Positions 7,897-12,488 of a stretch of 12,488 bases of DNA are shown here, in pieces. The stretch is from Jimgerdemannia flammicorona (Eukaryota; Mucoromycota; Endogonomycetes; Endogonales; Endogonaceae): contig RBNI01005495.1 of NCBI GenBank assembly GCA_003990745.1, forward strand, positions 1 to 12,488, written 5' to 3'. Made by a program: the position numbers and the translations under genes. Position 1 is the first letter of the stretch. Each line of letters opens with the position of its first letter. The notes below the pieces were generated by a model that was given only the letters and a program-made list of their open reading frames with translations, ran no database searches and was not told the DNA's origin.

Positions 7897-9159
7897 TCAC
7901 AGGTAGACATAGGTTCCGTCTGGGGTGATGAAAGCTGATTTCTCACTTGCTGCTTCTGTGAGGCCAATTTGATAGAATCCTGAGTATAAGTCCAAGGTGC
8001 TGTAGTACTGTGCTTCGTCTCCCAGAGACACGAGAATATTGCTGATAAGGGGTAGTGGTTGGCGATCCTTCTTGGTAATCGAGTTGAGCTTTCTATAATC
8101 GGTACAGAGTCTTGGTGCGAATTCTCCTGGCTTGCTTCCTTTCTTCAGGGCTAGTACGACTGGTGAAGCCCAAGGACTACTGGCTTCTTTGATAATACTG
8201 GCTTTTTTCATCTGCTTGATTTCTTCTCTGAGCCATTCGCAGTAGGCTGGCGGGATGGGTCTTGCTTTCTGATAGATTGGCTCGGTGTCTCCTGTATCCA
8301 CATCATGGTAGTAGTGTGGGGTCTTTCCTTTGATATCTTTGAAATCTGTGGCGAGGACATCCTCAAATTCGTAGAGTATCTTCTTGAGTTCTTTCTTGAG
8401 TGGAAACTCATTCCCAATAGTGTAGCTGTACTTGGTTGTGATTTCCTCCTTCTTGTGATCTAATTCAGTGATTTTGGTGCTGGCAAATACTCCTCTTCCT
8501 GTGGATCTGAATCCTTTCCTTCCCCTCTCTGTTTCCTGCAACTTCTTGACTTCCATGATCTTTGGTTGTAGAACTGGGAAGATCAGCATCTGTGTCAGCT
8601 GATCCTTCTTCTTGACTGGGAATGGAATGGTAGGATTGTGATTCCTAGTGATAAGTAGTATTTCCCCAATATAGTCCAAATCGATGACTCCTCCTTCAAT
8701 GGTGATTTCGCTTTTTGCCAGGCTGCTTCTTGTTTTGAGAATTCCAACATAGTCCTTCGGAATGGTCATCTCCAGTCCAGTTGCAAGTAGGGTGGTTGTC
8801 TGGGGCTCCAGTATGGTTTCCTCTACTGTGGCGATATCCATTCTGGCTGCATTTTCCGACTTGTATTCTGGTAGAACTGCATCAGGATGGATTTTCCGAA
8901 TCTTGACCTTGATTTCTTCTTCATTGTCGCTGTCTTCTAGGAGAGCTGGTAGTTTGTCATCTTCCTCTTCTTCCTTTTTTCTTCTGGCCTGTTCTTTGAG
9001 AGCCTTCTGTTTCCTTTCATAGTGGATCTTCTTGATTCCACCAGTGCATTGGTAGCAATCATTGACATGCTCCATATAGTACATCTTGATTCCGTGGGGG
9101 CAGACTCCTTGTGGTGCATATCCTTCTGCAATCTTCTTGCACCATTCCTTCTGACTCAT
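7897..9159 (-). pseudogene. Pol segment: Cys/His motif, dUTPase domain, RT fingers/palm
   Basis: 420 residues open between the TAG at 9181-9183 and the TGA at 7897-7899. Residues 20-38 hold CPH...CYQC, a possible zinc site. Residues 50-82 are a charged linker. Residues about 85-222 form a trimeric-type dUTPase: motif 1 NAARMDIA (Asp108), motif 2 TRSSLA (144-148), motif 3 GGVIDLDYIGEI (Asp160, Tyr163; the family's Arg is Ile here), motif 4 KDQLTQM (185-191), motif 5 RGRKGFRSTGRG (212-223). dUTPases hydrolyse dUTP to dUMP and PPi, limiting uracil in cDNA. From about residue 245 RT follows: ARPIPP, SSPWASPVVLALKK, LCTDYRKLNSITKKDRQPLP, and STLDLYSGFYQI with the first catalytic Asp (390). The frame upstream continues into protease (the TAG reads as CAG before decay). 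Confidence 0.9.
9046..9102 (-). other. Cys/His motif between protease and dUTPase
   Basis: Cys20, His22, Cys35 and Cys38 of the 420-residue segment form C-x-H-x12-C-x2-C, a plausible metal site distinct from the Gag CCHC knuckle and integrase HHCC. Its role is unknown. Confidence 0.4.
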
Positions 9160-9180
9160 CCATCCAACTTTCTTCTTTTT

Positions 9181-9885
9181 CTATGTGGTTACCATGTAGG
9201 CTTCCTCTTGCTTGCCTTCTTCTTCCTGCATCTCGGGGAGCACTCCTTTGTTGACATTGATAGGGATTCGCATCTTTTGTCCTTGGTAGACAATCTGCAT
9301 CTTCTGTGCATTCAGATTGATTATTGCTCTGGCTTTGTGAAGCCACTGGTTGCCGATGAGGATGTCATAGTTGGTTGCATTGATTACAATCACATCAACC
9401 AGAATGGTTGCTCCTCCGAACTTGATGGGAACATCTCGGATCTTTCCCAGAGGGGTGGCTCTTGTGCCATCTGCTGTGATGAATACCAGCTTGGTTGCTT
9501 CTTTGATCTCCCATCCTAAGTGGTCTACTGCCTTCTTGCTGAGGAGACATCCTCCTGCTCCTGTATCTATGATGGCTTCAAAGATTCTATCTTTGATTTG
9601 GCAGGTTGCATAGGCAGAAGTCTTGCGGTTGTCTTCACTTTCCTCTCCAGAGTCTTCTTGAACATTGTTGGCCTCAGTTATCTTCCAACCTTGCTCCTTG
9701 GTGGTTTCTGCAAGTCCAAATCTCATTTGCTGCCTGAATGTGGGGATTTCTGCCAGCTGGCCAAAGGTTGCATTGACTTTTTGTTGGCTGAGATCCTTGA
9801 AGATATCATACTTGAAAGTCTTGGTCTTGCGAAGCTTCTTCTCCTTTTCTCCTTTACTTGCTGGAGTGGTTCCTCAGATGATATC
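9181..9885 (-). pseudogene. Aspartic protease region of the younger gypsy pol
   Basis: Retroviral-type protease that would process the polyproteins. From the ATG at 9726, residues 49-60 read FEAIIDTGAGGC with the DTGA catalytic triad (Asp54), and residues 119-130 read NYDILIGNQWLH, the usual second ILG-x2-WL block. The frame is open upstream to 9873, reading a basic and Gln-rich linker (KGEKEKKLRKTKTFKYDIFK), so the ATG at 9726 need not be a real start. Stops at 9886-9888 (TAA) and 9874-9876 (TGA) cut it from the upstream pol segment. A TAG at 9181-9183 cuts it from the dUTPase part. All three are explicable by a single transition and lie in the same frame, so this was one polyprotein. Confidence 0.88.
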
Positions 9886-10158
9886 TTAGACTGCTTGCTC
9901 AAGCTCTATGTCTTGATCCATTTCTTCAGCTTGGCTTTCTGTGGTTGTTTCCATCTGTTTTTCCACTGGGTTCTTCTTGGGTCTTTCTGGCGGTCTCCTG
10001 TAGGGTTCCTTGTGAACATCCTTCTTGGTGGTCTGAGCAGGATAGACCTCCCATTCCTCATCTGAATCTCCAATTTCCTTGAAGGTGATGATGTTGGCTT
10101 GCTCCTTATTTCTAGTAGTAGCATTACTTGGCTGGGCCTTGCGCTTGATTTCACTCAT
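9886..10158 (-). pseudogene. N-terminal pol segment, +1 frame to gag
   Basis: From an ATG at 10158 the frame used by protease and RT reads MSEIKRKAQPSNATTRNKEQ and then a charged, Pro-rich, low-complexity stretch (PPERPKKNPVEKQM) with no known domain, ending at a TAA at 9886-9888 that fits a mutated CAA. The ATG overlaps the gag stop by 8 nt (ATGAGTGA). The frame is +1 to gag, so expression would need a +1 shift or re-initiation at the overlapping ATG. The frame is also open upstream to 10236 but there it overlaps gag and looks like its shadow. Confidence 0.7.
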
Positions 10159-10924
10159 ATGTACATTCATATGAGTAGTGGCCTTCTTCTCCGCAGCTGT
10201 AGCAGGTACCTTTCTTCTTATCTGAGGTGGCAGCAAACTTCTGAATTGGACGGTGATCTCTTCCTCTGATTTCTTTTACCACATCTCCTAGGTGAGCAGT
10301 CATTTTGGCAAACTGCTTGGCAAGTTCTTCCATAGGATTGCTGTTTCTCTGTTGTTCTGTAGCTCTTGGCTGAGGTGTGTTTCGATTGATCATAGTGATA
10401 GGGATCACACTAGTTGGCTTGGGTGCTTCAATTCTAATGCCAGTAACTCTTTCCATTATGTGGTCTTGTAGATGTCTGGCTATCCAATATCGCTGTGCAT
10501 AGGTGACCTTTTGTGCTAGATCCAGGACTACTGGTGATGAGCGGATGGCCAAGGCTATCTCTGGGTGAACTCCTTTCATGAAGGTTGCTTCTGCTACTTG
10601 GTCTCGGATAGTGTTAGCATAATCCGCGAGGATTATCTGATATTGGATTCTTGTGAAGAATGTGTTTGGATCCTCGCTCATTCCTTGACATGTTGTATTG
10701 AGCTGGTCCTTCAGGGCTTGCTTGATCTCATCTGTGTAATAGGTATTCCAGAGCCAGGTCTTCTGTGCATTCAGTATAGCATCGGCATCATTTCCTGCAT
10801 GGGTTGTGGCTGTGAATGCTGCTCTTGCAGGTCCTTGTAGGCTGTAGGGCATGAGGGCTACTTGCTGTACTACAGTTAAGATCCTAGCAGCAATATACTG
10901 CTATGAAGGTGATGATTGATTCAT
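10151..10924 (-). pseudogene. Gag of the younger gypsy element, CCHC zinc knuckle
   Basis: Forms the virus-like particle and binds element RNA. An uninterrupted 233-codon frame runs from the ATG at 10852 to TGA 10151-10153. It contains a capsid-like helical region (VALMPYSLQGPARAAF, then LWNTYYTDEIKQALKDQL) and ends with the knuckle CYSCGEEGHYSYEC (residues 217-230, C-x2-C-x4-H-x4-C) just before the stop. The frame continues upstream across a TAG (10901-10903) as QYIAARILTVVQQ, preceded by an in-frame ATG at 10924 (MNQSSPS). I therefore take 10924 as the likely original start, giving about 257 residues, with the TAG a mutated CAG. A TGA at 10955-10957 lies further up. Translation in this copy could at best start at 10852. 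Confidence 0.85.
10153..10176 (-). promoter_or_regulatory. Hairpin at the gag stop / pol start
   Basis: ACTCATATG and CATATGAGT form a perfect 9-bp inverted repeat around a 6-nt loop (AATGTA in RNA sense). The 3' arm contains the pol ATG and the first base of the gag TGA. It could influence +1 shifting or re-initiation. The sequence also encodes the last knuckle residues, so it may be coincidental. Confidence 0.4.
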
Positions 10925-11066
10925 CCGAAGTATATCTGTAGAATACAGGTGGTCTCATGTCCATTTTGTCTGATTGTGTTGTGTGAGTTCTTGTGGTAGT
11001 GGTTGTTCGTTGTTTAGCTTGAAAGTGAGGGATTCGTCTTGAATCACCAGCCAATGGGCACCAAGT
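10925..11066 (-). other. Leader between 5' LTR and gag
   Basis: 142 bp holding the candidate primer-binding site and no clear gene. A short ATG frame at 10964-10884 (MDMRPPVF...) runs 26 codons to a TAG. It could act as an upstream ORF or be a chance frame. Confidence 0.5.
11045..11061 (-). promoter_or_regulatory. Candidate primer-binding site
   Basis: Downstream of the 5' LTR end CGTTACA the minus strand reads ACT and T, then TGGTGCCCATTGGCTGG. TGG would pair with a tRNA CCA end. I cannot assign the tRNA, and self-priming is not excluded. Confidence 0.45.
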
Positions 11067-11269
11067 TGTAACGTAGCGGACACTTAACCTTGTAAGTATG
11101 TCAGATTTCTGTATCTTGAATTCTTGATCTTCTTTGACTCTGCGGAGTCCTCGGTATGCAGGGGTGGGTGAGTTCGAAGTGTATCTACCTGCAGGCTTAC
11201 TAGTTTCTTTGCTTTCTCTTTGCTTTGAACTATTTCGATCTAAGGTTTATTCACTCTAAGATACTAGGT

Positions 11270-11277
11270 TATTTATA
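11270..11277 (-). promoter_or_regulatory. TATA box of the 5' LTR
   Basis: TATAAATA on the minus strand, about 200 bp upstream of the LTR 3' end, in a position suited to drive the genomic RNA through gag and pol. An AATAAA about 20 nt downstream (11246-11251) may be the polyadenylation signal used in the 3' LTR. Confidence 0.6.
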
Positions 11278-11397
11278 CAAGTTTGCTAACTATGAGATGA
11301 CTACTGAGTTGCATGGCTAAGTTATGAGTCATTTAGGTGTTGAGACTTTTCGACATTGTCTTAATGCTATACTATATCGGGTCATCGATTTCGCAAG

Positions 11398-11415
11398 TGT
11401 CGAAATATTTCGACA
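11398..11415. promoter_or_regulatory. Perfect 18-bp palindrome in the LTR
   Basis: TGTCGAAATATTTCGACA is its own reverse complement. It lies upstream of the TATA box in element sense. The equivalent in the 3' LTR is degraded (TATCAAAATATTTCGACA) and an imperfect relative lies at about 11337-11355. It may be a binding site for a dimeric factor. Confidence 0.5.
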
Positions 11416-11536
11416 TTGTCTAAATCGGAGACTTGGCTAACTATAAGGCTATACTATACTGGGAATCAGATTCAGGTACTATAATTAAATATCTAATTCC
11501 CCTGATTCATATTACTAATTTGGATTGACTGTCACA

Positions 11537-11540
11537 CTAT
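11537..11540. repeat. Target-site duplication CTAT, right copy
   Basis: Directly follows the 5' LTR terminus and matches CTAT at 4821-4824. Confidence 0.6.
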
Positions 11541-12198
11541 ATAGACTTTATAATATAACTCTATTAAACTAAGTCTGATATTAATACTATAGTTATATTT
11601 ATTAACTATCTAATTAAGACTATAGTTGCTGAACTTACTACAACTAATATTACTACTCTTAAGATTGTAAGAATTATCTTTAAATCAATTTTCTATTATT
11701 ATAATCTACTATAAATTATTATTAGTAACTGAGATCTCAAGTTTACTGGTTATTTTTAGCAAGCTCTTTTCAAGACTCTTAGAATCTAAATTGCTATATA
11801 TACTACCTTTTACTCTCAAACTGATAAACAAATTAAGTATATGAATAAAACTTTTAAACAGATACTCAGAAACTATATTTCTTATAAGTAAAATAATAGA
11901 AACTACTATTTGATCTATATATAATAATAGAGTCTAATCATCTACTAGTCTTTTTTATTTTTAACTACTTTATAGTCAAGACTCTAAAATCTTTACAAGT
12001 CTAACCTCCTTTTAAAAAAATAGTTAAACATAAGTCTCTACTATAGAATCTTATTAACAAGATAGATAAACTACTCAGAAAACTCAATAATATCACACTA
12101 AATATGCTGAAAAGAAATACTGCAATGTTATTTATACTATTAGTAATTAAGTTCTTTTATTTACTGAGAACTTTAAGATATAATCTCAAGTTAACTAC
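11541..12198 (+). pseudogene. Old Ty3/gypsy pol remnant, right part: integrase core and C-terminus
   Basis: Continues the plus-strand fossil beyond the younger insertion. One frame reads YIDFII (11538-11555), the first Asp region (DFI), then IVIFINYLIKTIVAELTTTN, then SN-stop-DLKFTGYF (about 11730) where intact elements have SDRDLKFTGYFW. It goes on to QALFKTLRI and YSQTDKQIKYMNKTFKQILR (about 11811-11870), the SPQTDGQTERMN block whose catalytic Glu is now Lys. YAEKKYCN and VLLFTENFK (about 12110-12175) match the end of integrase. Stops and D-to-N or E-to-K changes all fit C:G to T:A. Together with the left part this shows one element cut in two. Joining at the CTAT duplication does not give a continuous frame, so a small indel lies nearby. 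It stops where an apparent LTR begins at 12199. Confidence 0.85.
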
Positions 12199-12488
12199 TG
12201 TCACATAGTGGTCGCTGAGTCCTTCAAATATGCCAGATTCTCTTCAAGGTGTATCTCTTAGACTAACTCAAGTTGTTATAAGCAAGTTCTTATTAGAGTG
12301 CCTTCCCAAGGTCTTATAGTCCTCAAACTTCTTATCTTTAAACTGTTTTGTTATCTCTTAGATTGCTTGCAAGGAAGTGTGTGTATTGCACTGAGAAGAC
12401 TGACTTTATTTCAGAGGAAATAAGATGGGTATTTATACAAAATATAATTCAATGGTTGCTAAGATATAAAGCTAAATATAAATTTCAA
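12199..12488 (-). mobile_element. Partial LTR of a further element (probable)
   Basis: Composition changes abruptly after 12198, from extremely AT-rich to more mixed sequence. The boundary reads TGTCACATAGTGG, so on the minus strand an LTR would end CCACTATGTGACA. On the minus strand GTATAAATACCC (TATA box at 12430-12437) followed by AATAAA resembles an LTR promoter, like the other LTRs here but with no clear sequence match to them. It would be a solo LTR or the 3' LTR of an element extending right. The other end is outside the window. Confidence 0.4.

Larger units (their letters stand above)
4825..11536 (-). mobile_element. Complete Ty3/gypsy LTR retrotransposon with dUTPase, about 6.7 kb
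   Basis: Two direct repeats of about 470 bp enclose 5769 bp that encode, on the minus strand, gag, protease, dUTPase, RT, RNase H, integrase and an extra ORF. RT and RNase H before integrase is the Ty3/gypsy order. PPT and candidate PBS sit at the expected places. I see no chromodomain after the integrase GPY/F segment. Base composition is clearly less AT-rich than the flanks, so this insertion is younger than its surroundings. The copy is non-functional: multiple transitions to stop codons, one frameshift and a changed RT active site. It sits inside the integrase of an older plus-strand gypsy element. Confidence 0.95.
11067..11536 (-). repeat. 5' LTR of the younger gypsy element
   Basis: In element sense it starts TGTGACAG and ends CGTTACA, the standard TG...CA form, and is followed outward by CTAT. 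It carries a TATA box at 11270-11277, an AATAAA at 11246-11251 and a perfect 18-bp palindrome at 11398-11415. The last is part of an internal direct duplication sharing GACATTGTC and TATAGTATAGC-type motifs. Confidence 0.95.

Noticed and set aside
7378..7938. Plus-strand 186-codon frame and other long plus-strand frames at 9022-9519, 9520-10065 and 10565-10840
   Set aside because: They are antisense shadows of RT, protease and gag, which carry clear family motifs on the minus strand.
8208..8417. Short minus-strand frames at 8208-8417, 8937-9131, 9059-9346 and 9906-10154
   Set aside because: They overlap the pol frame in another phase and have no motif; the pol frame explains the sequence.
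10884..10964. MDM... frame as the true Gag N-terminus joined by a frameshift
   Set aside because: The gag frame itself is readable upstream to an ATG at 10924 with only one transition-type stop, which is simpler.

Overview
This window looks like a transposon graveyard from an AT-rich compartment of a filamentous ascomycete (Pezizomycotina-type) nuclear genome. I see no ordinary host gene. The main evidence is decay by C:G to T:A transitions, as left by repeat-induced point mutation (RIP) or cytosine deamination. Open frames can be followed for hundreds of codons with very few indels but are broken by TAA, TAG and TGA, each explicable as CAA, CAG, CGA or TGG changed by one transition. The two LTRs of the best-preserved element differ almost only by transitions. 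The assignment to ascomycetes is inference; no host marker gene is present.

Layout: (1) 14-690, a minisatellite of about 12 imperfect 50-62 bp units. (2) 700-1830, AT-rich sequence with nothing recognisable. (3) 1898-2312, a minus-strand coding relic with a coiled-coil-like stretch, bracketed by 24-bp (8-codon) tandem repeats. (4) 2320 to about 3760, minus strand, a transposase fossil of the PIF/Harbinger-like type (plant-transposon/ALP1-like DDE family) with a still recognisable 132-bp intron that holds a TA/GA microsatellite. (5) about 3820-4824 and 11537-12198, plus strand, the RT end, RNase H and integrase of an old, heavily mutated Ty3/gypsy element, split in its integrase by (6). (6) 4825-11536, minus strand, a complete younger Ty3/gypsy element of about 6.7 kb with two LTRs (about 470 bp, TG...CA ends, one end mutated), a 4-bp CTAT target duplication, PPT, candidate PBS, gag, pol and a third ORF. 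(7) 12199 to the end, probably part of an LTR of another element.

The younger element is the most interesting part. Reading 5' to 3' on the minus strand it encodes Gag with a CCHC knuckle, aspartic protease, a Cys/His motif, a dUTPase domain with all five motif regions recognisable, reverse transcriptase, RNase H, and integrase with HHCC, DDE and GPY/F motifs. A separate 153-aa ORF of unknown function follows, starting inside the pol stop region. A dUTPase between protease and RT differs from both classical retroviral positions (before protease in betaretroviruses, between RNase H and integrase in non-primate lentiviruses). At both gene junctions (gag/pol and pol/ORF3) the downstream ATG overlaps the upstream stop by 8-11 nt in the +1 frame.

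This copy cannot be autonomous: pol has about eight nonsense codons and one frameshift, gag has one early stop, and the RT box reads YVDN instead of YVDD. The nesting gives a relative order: old gypsy first, heavily mutated; younger gypsy later, mildly mutated.
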